A DNA stretch of 64,000 nt from Fibrobacter sp. UBA4297 (GTDB lineage: Bacteria; Fibrobacterota; Fibrobacteria; Fibrobacterales; Fibrobacteraceae): positions 1-64,000 of the forward strand of contig NZ_DGUZ01000014.1 in NCBI RefSeq assembly GCF_002394865.1, given 5' to 3'. A model generated the notes under the pieces. It was given only the letters and a program-made list of their open reading frames with translations, searched no databases and had not been told where the DNA came from. The translations under genes were made by a program, and so were the position numbers. This document shows positions 9,127-18,097 of this stretch, piece after piece; within the stretch, counting starts at the first letter, position 1; every line of letters begins with the position of its first letter.

Positions 9127-9975
9127 TTATTTTCCGCCAACAGGGAACAGCGCAAATTGCAACTGAAAAACTTTATCTGAATTCTTATCTTCTTCGGCGA
9201 TGAGCGCAATTTCCTTGCGGAAGGCGTTGATGCGCTCCACGATGCGTTCGTAACCTTCCTGGCTAATGCCTAGCGTAAGCCCAGAAACATGACGCGAACC
9301 CGGCGGGTCGCGATCAATAGAATCCGCAGCAAGCTTTAGACAATGCTGGTGGAAACCGCGCAGCGCAAGTTTTGACGTGCGGTCCCCCGTGCTAATCGCG
9401 CTCTCGGTGAGCACGTATTTGCCGTCATCCCCTTTCTTGATAAGTTCACAGTCTTCGAGCAACCTGACCGATTTTTTTGCCTCGTCCGCCGTCACATGCG
9501 GGTGGACCATTTTCGCAAGCGCTTCATAATCGCCGTCAAAACCGAACATGCCGATAAGACTGCGAATAATCAGGTGCCGCCAATGCGAATACACCATGTA
9601 CTGCGCATGCCCGAGAATATGCTGTTTCTCGGAAAAACGCACCACCTTGAGCGCCGCCTGCATTTCTTCAAACGCAGCATTGCGCCCCTCCATCGTATCC
9701 GCCTGATTGAACTTCACAAGCCCAATAAAAAACTCGGTCTCGTGCTTACCCAGGCGCAGCCCAGAAGCCACTTTCGGGATGCTCGCGCTCGAAAGATTCT
9801 TGTCACCGTTCATCACGCGACTGATGAAATCTTTGGCCTTAAACCCGATTTTATCCGAGAAAACGCGGAGCGAAAAGGCAGGGTTCGCCTCCTTCTTTGC
9901 GCTATAATAATCCTTCAAAAACTCCCGGTAGTCCAGGTATTCGAAGATTTTTTTCCCTAGTTTCTTTTCGCCCAT
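9127..9975 (-). CDS. TIGR02147-family putative regulator
   Basis: 282 residues, ATG at 9975. The N-terminal FEYLDYREFLKDYY...FSLRVFSDKIGFKAKDFISRVMNG and NLSSASIPKVASGLRLGKHETEFF is the hallmark of TIGR02147, a large paralogous family in Fibrobacter, with an apparent helix-turn-helix at about 35-60. The C-terminal part (ALRGFHQHCLKLAADSID ... GISQEGYERIVERINAFRKEI) corresponds to the DUF4423-type region. Paralogue of 43013-43828 with the same order of segments. It is divergent from the second PL1 gene and convergent with the first, so local control of pectinase genes is plausible but only inferred from position. No signal peptide; cytoplasmic. Confidence 0.85.
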   Translation of the reverse strand: MGEKKLGKKIFEYLDYREFLKDYYSAKKEANPAFSLRVFSDKIGFKAKDFISRVMNGDKNLSSASIPKVASGLRLGKHETEFFIGLVKFNQADTMEGRNAAFEEMQAALKVVRFSEKQHILGHAQYMVYSHWRHLIIRSLIGMFGFDGDYEALAKMVHPHVTADEAKKSVRLLEDCELIKKGDDGKYVLTESAISTGDRTSKLALRGFHQHCLKLAADSIDRDPPGSRHVSGLTLGISQEGYERIVERINAFRKEIALIAEEDKNSDKVFQLQFALFPVGGK

Positions 9976-10260
9976 GCCATAAATGTAAGAAAATTATGTT
10001 TTGCGGGGTATAAAAAAGCGACTTTAGCGTTGTCCAGAAACAACGAGAAATCAGCTTTCACGAGAAAAGCGCTTTGAAGTGCACGCCGCAAGATTTAGAT
10101 TATGGGTATGGGGGAATAATCCCCCTAATTGCAGCCCGCTTTGCGGTCTTCCATTACCCCCAATGCGGGCTTCAGACGCCAGCCCGCAACGCCTGGCTTA
10201 ATTGCTATAAAGGGATGGAACAAACCAAAAGTTGGGTAACCGCAAAAAAAGTGAGGAACA
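9976..10260. promoter_or_regulatory. Divergent intergenic region of TIGR02147 and PL1 genes
   Basis: 285 bp with no supported gene. It must hold both promoters. A GGGGGA/TCCCCC hairpin sits at 10109-10124 and GCCCGC repeats follow at about 10135-10190; GAGG lies 4 bases before the PL1 ATG. No operator can be defined. Confidence 0.35.
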
Positions 10261-12639
10261 ATGGGTATGAAAGGTTTTGGTCAAATAGCGCTTGCAAGCG
10301 TTGTCTCAATTTTCGGAATTTCCGCAGTACATGCGGCAGATGCGGCTACAAAAATTCAAGCCTCTGAAGTCGTTACGCTCCCGTCCGACGCCGCTTACGG
10401 CGGTGGCGACAAAGTTGGTTCACAGCTGATTGCCGCCACGTACAACGCCGGGAAAGGCCCAGGCATTTGGATTGTCGCCGATGGCGGTTACAGGCTCTAC
10501 CACAACGGTTCACTCCTCGCCGAAGATAACCAGGCAGGCCGAGTACGCTTTATCCCGATGACATTCCTGCCCGGCGAAAACGCCATTTCTGTCGTGAGCG
10601 TGAACGGCAAAGGCGCCCCGGGCGTTCTCGTGCAAATCGACGACCTCGACAAATCTTACTATTCCGGCAGTGGCTGGAAGTCAAAGCCCGTTGTCAGCAA
10701 CAACTCCTGGAAAAACAAGGGCCGCGACCTCTCGCAATGGGGAGGCGCCACAACGCTTTCTTACGCAAACAACAAGCTCCCGAGCGGAGGCAATCTCGAA
10801 AATTTCGCCGCAAACACACAAGCGAAATGGATTTGGACAAGCGATGAATCTGACCCGACAGCAGTGCTCCTTTTCACGTTCAACGTGAAAGCCGAGGGCT
10901 TCGGTGTCACCACAACGGGTGGCGACGCAGGCAAAGTCGTCATTGCAAGCGATTCCGCAAGCATCCGCAAGTACCTGCAGAGTAATGACGCCGTGACGAT
11001 TCTTGTGCCCGAAGGCACTTACGACTTTAGGCAAATGCGCAATGCGGTGACCGAGGCGAACAAGCAAGGGCGTACTTGGTGCCGCACGACTTGCGGCGAG
11101 ACGAACCGCGTGACGGGCAAGACGAACAAGTTCTACCGTATCGCCTTCGAGAAAAACAGTTGCGCGAGCCTCGGCGAATCCGGACTCGAAATTGTGAAGG
11201 AATCGGACAATCTACAGGCGTGGAGCAACTGGATTACCACAAAACCCAACAAAAGCCTTGTGGGCATGGGTCGTGGTGCCAACCTCCGCGGAGCATCCAT
11301 CGCCGTGCGCAGTAACGAAGGTTCAGGGAACCACATCTACCGCAACCTCGCGATTTACGATGTGAACCCGCACTTGATCGAAGGCGGCGACGGCCTTGAA
11401 ACCGTAGGCACCGCCAGCAAGCACGTAGACAAATTCTGGGCCGACCACATCAGCTATAAATGGATCAGTGACGGCATGGATATGGAATTCGTGGATGATG
11501 CCACTATCAGCTACCTGGATTTTGACGGCGCGAACGAGTTCAACTGCTGGGGAACCGACCCCTATATGGCGCTTGTCGAAGATGCTCACCTGACTTATGC
11601 AAACAACTACTGGCACAACACTTACGGTCGCGTCCCAAAAGTCACCGGTGAAAACAACGGCTCGCAAGTTCATTTGTACAACCAGTACGTCGATTACAAC
11701 CGCTTCTTTATCGCAGGCGCAAACGGTCACAGCGCAAACGCCAAGGCTTACGTGCGCTACGAAAACAGCTACATCAGCGATGGTCAAGGCTACCTCGCCG
11801 AATGGGGCGACAACGGCTACGTTTACTTTAGCGGAGTTACGTTCGGGAACGGGACCAAGCAACAGCACCGCTACAACGGCACCGTGAAGCAAGGCATTCC
11901 GCAGGCAGAAACATTCAACCCGAGCTACAGTTTTGAAAAGCGCAATGTCGCAGACCTCCCGAAAGAAATCCCGAACCTCTCGGGCGTTGGCGGACGCTAC
12001 GGCAAAATGCCCGAATACAACCAAGGCTTCGGTCAAAGCAACAAGGCTGCAAGCGTAACGCTCACCGCACCTGCCGCTGGCGCAAAAATCACTGCAAGTG
12101 CAGACGTGACCTTAAAAGCCGACGCCAAGGACAACGACGGCTCCGTGAAAAGCGTTGCATTCTACGTCGGCAACACGCTCGTCGGAACCGCCACCGCAGC
12201 GCCTTACCAGGTAAACGCGCGCGGTTTCGAGCCGGGCACACATTCCGCAGTCGCCGTCGTGACCGACAATTCCGGACTCACGTGGATGTCTGAATACGTG
12301 ACGTTTACCGTCGAAGGCGCGGCAGAATCTAGTTCCAGTGCGGCTCCCGCAAGCAGCTCAGCAGTCGCGGAATCCAGCTCTAGCGAAGTTTCTTCATCGA
12401 GCGTCGCGGAATCTAGCTCCAGTGCGACACCCGCAAGCAGCTCCAGCGAAGGGACCATCGGCATCGCCTCCCCCATGCAGCGCGCGACCGAAGCCGAAGC
12501 AGGCTTCTACCGCATCTTTGACATTCAAGGACGCCCGCTGTACTCCGGCAACAGCAAGCCCGCCAAGATGCCCGCTGCGCACGTCATCGTGATTGAATAC
12601 TCCAAAACAGGCAAAACATTACGCCACTATATCCAATAA
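10261..12639 (+). CDS. PL1 pectate lyase with Ig-like domain and poly-Ser linker
   Basis: 792 residues; ATG at 10261, or 10267 two codons later, both giving a signal peptide ending near AVHA. Residues about 27-215 are an N-terminal beta domain (GPGIWIVADGGYRLYHNG), probably carbohydrate binding. PL1 catalytic helix about 217-590: NKSLVGMGRGANLRG, FWADHISYKWISDGMDMEFV, and NNYWHNTYGRVPKV, the last matching the conserved PL1 segment that carries the catalytic Arg. About 594-687 is a bacterial Ig-like domain (VTLTAPAAGAKI...FYVGNTLVGT), then SSSS linker blocks (about 690-730), then a C-terminal module FYRIFDIQGRPLYSG. The build differs from the PL1 at 6410, so the two are not recent duplicates. 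Acts on homogalacturonan outside the cell. Confidence 0.88.
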   Translation: MGMKGFGQIALASVVSIFGISAVHAADAATKIQASEVVTLPSDAAYGGGDKVGSQLIAATYNAGKGPGIWIVADGGYRLYHNGSLLAEDNQAGRVRFIPMTFLPGENAISVVSVNGKGAPGVLVQIDDLDKSYYSGSGWKSKPVVSNNSWKNKGRDLSQWGGATTLSYANNKLPSGGNLENFAANTQAKWIWTSDESDPTAVLLFTFNVKAEGFGVTTTGGDAGKVVIASDSASIRKYLQSNDAVTILVPEGTYDFRQMRNAVTEANKQGRTWCRTTCGETNRVTGKTNKFYRIAFEKNSCASLGESGLEIVKESDNLQAWSNWITTKPNKSLVGMGRGANLRGASIAVRSNEGSGNHIYRNLAIYDVNPHLIEGGDGLETVGTASKHVDKFWADHISYKWISDGMDMEFVDDATISYLDFDGANEFNCWGTDPYMALVEDAHLTYANNYWHNTYGRVPKVTGENNGSQVHLYNQYVDYNRFFIAGANGHSANAKAYVRYENSYISDGQGYLAEWGDNGYVYFSGVTFGNGTKQQHRYNGTVKQGIPQAETFNPSYSFEKRNVADLPKEIPNLSGVGGRYGKMPEYNQGFGQSNKAASVTLTAPAAGAKITASADVTLKADAKDNDGSVKSVAFYVGNTLVGTATAAPYQVNARGFEPGTHSAVAVVTDNSGLTWMSEYVTFTVEGAAESSSSAAPASSSAVAESSSSEVSSSSVAESSSSATPASSSSEGTIGIASPMQRATEAEAGFYRIFDIQGRPLYSGNSKPAKMPAAHVIVIEYSKTGKTLRHYIQ

Positions 12640-12700
12640 CGATTACTATAGCGATTAATAGCCCTCCCGCTTTTAGCAAATCTTATATATATTGGTATCA

Positions 12701-14341
12701 ATGAAGTTCTGCAAAAACATATTGGCTGTTTCGATTGCGTCCGCCGCAATTTTTGGAGGTTGCTCCTCCGACAGCCATATTGCAGGCAACAGCGCCGAGA
12801 CGGGTTCTCCGGAACTCGCCGGTATTTTCCTTTTGGATAACGGCAAGCCCGCCGCATTCGCACGCGTGCATTGCGTCCCTAGCGACTTTGACGCAGCCTC
12901 AGGCGAGCTCCCCGCCGCCTACTCCACGGATACAGATTCCACAGGCTACTACAGCCTCGATTCCATCCCTGCAGGCACTTACGCCGTCGAAGCATTCCAC
13001 GAAGAATCCGGCAAGCGGTTCCTCGTACAGAACGTAAGCGTCACCGAAGACGATTCCATCGCCGTTAGCGATACGCTCCGCGCACCAGGCTCTGTCGAAA
13101 TCGCTTTCAACAGCCTCATTGAAGACGGCACGTCCGCCGTGGTCACAATCCCCGGAACGACCATTTTATGCAAAGTGACAGTCCTCGGGCAAAAAGCCAT
13201 TATCGACAGCTTACCCACCGACACGCTTGGTCTCAGAATTTATATAGAAAACGACACGTTGGATTACGGGGATGTCTTCGTCATATCAGATACGACCGTC
13301 CAGACGCTCGTCAACTATCCCCACATCGAATACACGTTCGTCGCCCCGCTTGCACTCCCCGAAGGCGAAGACACGCTCTCGTCTTTTGTGAGCGACATTC
13401 CGCTTGCGCTCCGCCTGACCGCAGAAAACAGCGACATCGATACACTCGCTCGCTTGCAAGGCCGCTGGGAAGTTGTACGCATTTCAAAAGACGGCAAGCG
13501 TAGCAAAAAGCTCCCGATTGTGAATTCAGTCTTTGACGAAAAAGAAGCTATTTTCTGGGTAAGCGTGGATTCATTAAACGTCTCTGACTCGCTAGAGCTT
13601 TCGTTCAACAACGCGCTTGAATCAGGTTACGCTCACGACGTATTCCCGACCAACCGCAGCTATTCGCTCGTGTACCATTTCGATAGCGGAACCGACATCA
13701 AGGACGATGCCGAAAAGGGCTATTTCGACGGAAAGTTAAGTTCTGCCGAAGAGGGTCTCGAGACGCACACCGGAAGCCAAAACTCGGACGGCGTTCTCGG
13801 CACATCCATTGCGCTAGACGCGACAACATCAATCACCGCGACAAGCTCCGCCAAGGTAGACTCAACTCGCAAGGTTAATTTGTCCTTTGACGGCAAGCAA
13901 TTCTGTTTTTCGCTGTGGGTCAATCTCGAAACGCTAAAGCAACAGACCATCTTTGAAAAGGCAGACGAATACGCTCTCCGCTACGATCCCGACCAAGGCT
14001 TTGTCGTAGAGTTCTACGCCACGGACACCGCAAGTTACAAACAAACGTGGGCGTCCGGCACAAAAGGAATTGAAGCAGGCAAATGGATATTCATTGCATT
14101 CAGCAAGCATTCCATACCGCAAACAAGCTACTTTATCAACGGCGTTAAAATTGAAGCCGAAGGAACCCGCAGCGATTGGGATGGCAACCGAGAATTTGCA
14201 GACTTTAAAATCGGCGGATTCAACGGGAAAATAGACGAGCTCATGCTCGGTAGCGCATTCCGCGACGATTCCTGGACTCGCCTCACCTACCTCAATCAAA
14301 AGCCCGAAGATTCCTGGCCAAAACTTTCCGCGAGAAAGTAA
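12701..14341 (+). CDS. Lipoprotein with carboxypeptidase-regulatory-like and LamG-like domains
   Basis: About 546 residues from ATG at 12701 (an in-frame TTG at 12692 is unlikely). Signal ends in IFGGC, a lipobox with Cys near residue 21. Residues about 35-115 look like a carboxypeptidase-regulatory/SpaA-type beta-sandwich (STDTDSTGYYSLDSIPAGTYAVEAF). The middle is unassigned beta-rich sequence with a DUF2341-like feel. From about 325 a concanavalin/LamG-like domain follows (LVYHFDSGTDIKDD ... FCFSLWVNLETL ... KIDELMLGS), a carbohydrate- or protein-binding fold. Sits 61 bp after the PL1 gene in the same direction and could be co-transcribed. No catalytic motif is visible. Confidence 0.7.
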   Translation: MKFCKNILAVSIASAAIFGGCSSDSHIAGNSAETGSPELAGIFLLDNGKPAAFARVHCVPSDFDAASGELPAAYSTDTDSTGYYSLDSIPAGTYAVEAFHEESGKRFLVQNVSVTEDDSIAVSDTLRAPGSVEIAFNSLIEDGTSAVVTIPGTTILCKVTVLGQKAIIDSLPTDTLGLRIYIENDTLDYGDVFVISDTTVQTLVNYPHIEYTFVAPLALPEGEDTLSSFVSDIPLALRLTAENSDIDTLARLQGRWEVVRISKDGKRSKKLPIVNSVFDEKEAIFWVSVDSLNVSDSLELSFNNALESGYAHDVFPTNRSYSLVYHFDSGTDIKDDAEKGYFDGKLSSAEEGLETHTGSQNSDGVLGTSIALDATTSITATSSAKVDSTRKVNLSFDGKQFCFSLWVNLETLKQQTIFEKADEYALRYDPDQGFVVEFYATDTASYKQTWASGTKGIEAGKWIFIAFSKHSIPQTSYFINGVKIEAEGTRSDWDGNREFADFKIGGFNGKIDELMLGSAFRDDSWTRLTYLNQKPEDSWPKLSARK

Positions 14342-14448
14342 GCTAGCATTTCACCGCACTTAGCGGATTCATTTTTTTGAGCAAAGACCTCTTGCCAATC
14401 GACTTTTGCTAGTTTATATTTTAGATGCTCAAATGAGCAAAAAAAATC

Positions 14449-14629
14449 GGTTCTGTCAAGCTTGGCTGTATGTTTGCGAACCTGCTACGGTTATGCTGCG
14501 GCGGGCCAATTGGCGTTTTTAGCCTAAAAACAGCATTTCCGAGGTGAATTTGCAGGTTTCGATGGGCTGACGGATTGGGAAAGTTTTGCTAACCTAGGGT
14601 TGGTCTTATTCATCTTTTTTGTCAGAACT
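14449..14629 (+). mobile_element. MITE-like element, copy 1 (degenerate right end)
   Basis: A 156-bp stretch (14449-14604) is repeated in the same orientation at 16113-16268. A 64-bp core (14531-14594) is identical to 16195-16258. The left end GGTTCTGTCAAG faces a right end TTTGTCAGAACT (14618-14629) that matches its reverse complement at 9 of 12 bases. No coding capacity. The rest of the 14342-14768 gap shows only AT-rich sequence and a weak CCGC/GCGG hairpin near 14353. Confidence 0.65.
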
Positions 14630-14768
14630 TTTTTCTTTCTATAAGTTAAAACTCTATTGTCTAAAAAAATAGCAAAAAAAATGGTTTGGACAACGCCCTG
14701 ATATGCGCATTAGCCCTTCATCCTAGAGCGCCTGAACTTGGCTAAATCGGAAATCATTTCACCCCGAA

Positions 14769-16038
14769 TCACCGCTGATAGAACGTAAGCGGAATCGTCA
14801 CCTTCGCGTTCCCGGACTCCACCTCGCCAAACGTCATCCGACCAACATAGTCCATAACCGCATTATCGAACTCCTCGTAGCCGGTCGAGGAATACGCGAC
14901 GGCCGTACGGACAACTTCACCGCTCGGGGCAATCTCAAATCTCAAAACAACGCGGCCATCGAATCCGGATTTCTTCTTCAGGAAATTGTTATAGATATCA
15001 CACAATTCCGGCCCGCGACGTCTTATGGTTTCCAGGACATCTTTGGCGGAACGGGAGCCGCGCACCTTGATATCATCGGCCCGCCACGGAATAAAGACTT
15101 TGCCGGACGGCGTGTCACTGTCGGCTTTCGACAAACCAGTTACTTCCCCAAGAAGTTTGTCAATATCATTGTTGAATTTTTTCAAAAATTTCATCGCGTG
15201 CAAGCTCGCCTGTTCCATCTTCAAACTGGGCGCAACCAGCCTTCGAAAACTGCGGGGATTATCCATTTGAGGCGCCAAACCGGACAACCGGTAAATTTCC
15301 CGATAGGCCATTTCCATCGAACGAAGGCGAAAAGCATCATCCGAGTCATCGACATTGACCCAGACATACCTGAACCCTATTTCCTTCAACGCAATTATCA
15401 AAGGGTGCAATTCATGGAACTTGTTCTGTCTAAAGAAACTGCCATCAATGTATAAAGAAATTCTGTCAACATCCCACCTGTCAGCATACCACTTGCGATA
15501 ACGAATCAAGGTTCTGACAATAACATCAAATGCAGAAAGCGGAGCGATAGCGGCATCTCCCCGCCAAACCCTTCGCATAGAATTCGGGGAAAGTGTGGCA
15601 AGCGAATCCCCTTCGGCAGGCAATTTCAAGCCCCTCGGCGGAATCATGCCCAAGTCGCCCTCCCCCTCCATGCTGAGAAAATCACCCTTGCCATCAACAT
15701 AGACGCTGTCCGGTGCTGCGACCATGGCCGAATACAAATAACGGGGGAACGGATAATGGACCGCCCAAAGGACACGCCCCGGATTCCTCTTCGAAATCCT
15801 TCTCGATTGCCGCATAGCGGGCCGTATACGGATAATCGAGAACCCTATAATACACCTTCGGGTCAAATCCGCCACGAGCGCCGATAACAAGATGGTCGTC
15901 GTTTATGCCAAGGGAAAACATCAGGTCCTGCTCCCAGCAGTGGCCATAGCCAAAGCAAAGCGACACCACAACCGCAAGGGCAAAGAGGAGCCGATTCTTT
16001 TTGCTCAATCCGTTTTCGTTACAAGCAAATTTACTCAT
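14769..16038 (-). pseudogene. TonB/AgmX-like C-terminal protein, frameshifted
   Basis: Two overlapping frames make one gene. The first (ATG at 16038) gives a signal peptide (LLFALAVVVSLCFGYGHC) and runs to about 15778; the second continues from there (RVLWAVHYPFPRY...) to 14769. Total span 1270 nt, 423 codons plus one extra base, fitting a single inserted base in the GGGG run (CCCC at 15777-15780 on +). The C-terminal 80 residues (GFDGRVVLRFEIAPSGEVV ... VTIPLTFYQR) match the TonB-like domain of AgmX/PglI proteins. The middle part (RISLYIDGSF...LHPLIIALKEIGFRYVWVNV) recalls the periplasmic domain of ExbD. Either a recent loss of function or a sequencing error. It is bracketed by the two MITE-like copies. 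Confidence 0.65.
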
Positions 16039-16112
16039 AGGACTTTATGCTAAATATATAGCAAACCACTACAAACATCAGGCAAAAAACACATTTTCCT
16101 GCCCAATTTTCA

Positions 16113-16291
16113 GGCTCTGTCAAGCCTGGCCGTATGGTTGCGAACTGGCTACGGTTATGCTGCGGCGGTCAAAATGGCCAAAATAGCCTAAAAGCAGCAT
16201 TTCCGAGGTGAATTTGCAGGTTTCGATGGGCTGACGGATTGGGAAAGTTTTGCTAACCCAGGGTTGGCGTATAAAATGACTTGACAGAGCC
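16113..16291 (+). mobile_element. MITE-like element, copy 2 (intact ends)
   Basis: 179 bp bounded by a perfect 12-bp inverted repeat: GGCTCTGTCAAG (16113-16124) and CTTGACAGAGCC (16280-16291). It is the direct-repeat partner of 14449-14629. No open frame of note inside, so it could only move with a transposase supplied elsewhere. No clear target duplication is visible (left flank AATTTTCA, right flank AAAAAATC). It ends 52 bases before the DUF4160 start codon, so it may carry promoter sequence for that gene. Confidence 0.7.
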
Positions 16292-16343
16292 AAAAAATCA
16301 AAATTTTCCGCAGTTTCACGCTTGTCTGCGAAAAGGAGTCAAA

Positions 16344-16604
16344 ATGCCAGAATTATGCCGTTTTTTAGGTATCATCATACAAATGTACTTCAACGACCAC
16401 ATGCCTCCGCACTTCCATGCAATATACAACGACTTGGAAGGAATCTTCGAATTATCTACATTTCTAATGCTAGAAGGCAATCTTCCAGCAAGGGTCAAAG
16501 GTCTCGTTATTGAGTGGGCGACACTCCATAAGCAGGAATTGATTGACAACTGGAATTCGTTAACAAAAACGGGGATGTATAAAAAAATAGCTCCGTTGGT
16601 TTAA
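16344..16604 (+). CDS. DUF4160 protein
   Basis: 86 residues; ATG at 16344 has AGGAG seven bases upstream. The pattern MYFNDHMPPHFHAIYND near residues 14-30 is the DUF4160 signature, rich in His and Asp. The gene ends 3 bases before a DUF2442 gene; such pairs recur across bacteria and are often listed as possible toxin-antitoxin-like modules, though without firm function. Cytoplasmic. Confidence 0.85.
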   Translation: MPELCRFLGIIIQMYFNDHMPPHFHAIYNDLEGIFELSTFLMLEGNLPARVKGLVIEWATLHKQELIDNWNSLTKTGMYKKIAPLV

Positions 16605-16607
16605 ACA

Positions 16608-16841
16608 ATGCTGCATGTGATAGACGCAAAATATATTGACAATTACAAGATATCCGTCACATTCAATGACGGATATCATTTTGTTGCAGATTTTGAGAAA
16701 GTCATCAAATCAGACCATCGAGCAATAGTGAAGCAACTCGCAGACCTAAACGTGTTCAAGGATTTCTGCTTGCAAGCCCACACAATTACGTGGTCAAATG
16801 GTGTAGATTTTGCGCCAGAGTTTATCAAGAGCTTGCACTAG
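16608..16841 (+). CDS. DUF2442 protein
   Basis: 77 residues, ATG at 16608. ISVTFNDGYHFVADFEKVI and ITWSNGVDFAPEFI fit the DUF2442 family. It is coupled to DUF4160 by a 3-base gap and almost certainly translated from the same transcript. Partner function is not established; antitoxin-like or metal-related roles are guesses. Confidence 0.85.
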   Translation: MLHVIDAKYIDNYKISVTFNDGYHFVADFEKVIKSDHRAIVKQLADLNVFKDFCLQAHTITWSNGVDFAPEFIKSLH

Positions 16842-16964
16842 TCACTGCCCACGCGTTCAGCACTCAGTTACTTACTATTATATTATATACGCAAAAATGC
16901 CCCGCGATTTTAGGAGTGCGTTTTAAACTTTCAAAAAAACCTTATTACATTTTGCCGAAGAACA

Positions 16965-18095
16965 ATGTTCCTTACGGTTTTGACATACATAGCCATCGGG
17001 CTTTTGGCAATACTCGCCATCTTCTATCTCGGGTTAGAAGTGCGGTTCTACCGTGCGCTCGGACGTGTGCGCGAAGGCTTTGCCGATCCAGAACCGCTCC
17101 CGAAGGTGAGCATCCTGATTGCAGCGCGTAACGAATCCGAAGGCATCCGCGAAACACTCGATTCCGTCCTCTCGCAAGATTACGAGGGCGAATGGGAGGT
17201 CTGGGTAGCCGACGACCGCTCCACGGACGACACCCCGAAGATTCTCGCGGAATACGAAGCAAAGTTTGAACGCCTCCATGTGCTCACGATTGATTCCCTT
17301 CCCGAAGGCGTGAGCCCTAAGAAACAGGCTCTTTCGAAACTCATTGACGCCTGCAACGGCGAAATTCTCTGCCTCACAGACGCCGACTGCATCGTACAGC
17401 CGTCCTGGATCAAGTTCCTCGTCAAGGAATTTGAACCGGGGATTGAACTTGTCGCCGGGCATTCGTACATTCCGACCGACAAGAGTTCGCCGTTCATCAT
17501 CTGCATGCAGGCGGTCGAAACGCTGATATACCGCATCGCAGGCACAGCAGGCCTCGCCATGCACCTCCCGCTCACAAGCACAGGCAACAACCTCGCCTAC
17601 CGCAAAAGCTTCTTCCAGAGCGTGAACGGCTTTACGGGCGTCATCAAGATCCAGAGCGGAGACGATGACCTCCTGATGCAAAAACTGGCAGCCGACCGCC
17701 CATGGGCCATGCGCTACTGCATCACGCCCGCCACGTTCGTCACCACAAGCGGCAAGGAAACACTCAAGGCCCTCTGGGAACAGCGCAAACGCTGGGCATC
17801 AAAGACCATCTACTATACCCCAAAAATCGTCTTTGTGCTCTCGATGGTATTCCTGTTCCTCACGATGCTCTGCATTACCGCAGTGTTCTCGATATTCAGC
17901 TTTAAAATATTCGTCGCCACATTGATAGCGTTCTTGTGCAAGAGCGTAGGCGACATGGTTCTCATTATTCGCGGGCTCAAAATATTCAAGCAGGAACACC
18001 TCCTCAAGTGGTGCATCCCGGTTGAGTTCATCCACGCCCCCTTTACCGTACTGGCCGTACTATTCGGACTGTTCGGACGTTTTAAGTGGAAATAA
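16965..18095 (+). CDS. GT2 membrane glycosyltransferase
   Basis: 376 residues. An N-terminal membrane segment (4-26) precedes a GT-A domain: VSILIAARNESEGI, DDRSTDDT, the metal-binding DADC (about 143-146), SGDDDLL and the acceptor motif QRKRW (about 273-277). Two to three C-terminal membrane helices follow (FVLSMVFLFLTMLCI and onward). This is the layout of processive or lipid-linked GT2 enzymes acting at the inner membrane. Donor and acceptor cannot be read. Ends 2 bases before topB, so the two are probably co-transcribed. Confidence 0.85.
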   Translation: MFLTVLTYIAIGLLAILAIFYLGLEVRFYRALGRVREGFADPEPLPKVSILIAARNESEGIRETLDSVLSQDYEGEWEVWVADDRSTDDTPKILAEYEAKFERLHVLTIDSLPEGVSPKKQALSKLIDACNGEILCLTDADCIVQPSWIKFLVKEFEPGIELVAGHSYIPTDKSSPFIICMQAVETLIYRIAGTAGLAMHLPLTSTGNNLAYRKSFFQSVNGFTGVIKIQSGDDDLLMQKLAADRPWAMRYCITPATFVTTSGKETLKALWEQRKRWASKTIYYTPKIVFVLSMVFLFLTMLCITAVFSIFSFKIFVATLIAFLCKSVGDMVLIIRGLKIFKQEHLLKWCIPVEFIHAPFTVLAVLFGLFGRFKWK

Positions 18096-18097
18096 AA

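Noticed and set aside
16281..16343. Upstream extension of the DUF4160 frame
   Set aside because: It begins inside the MITE-like element and lacks a ribosome site; AGGAG marks ATG at 16344.
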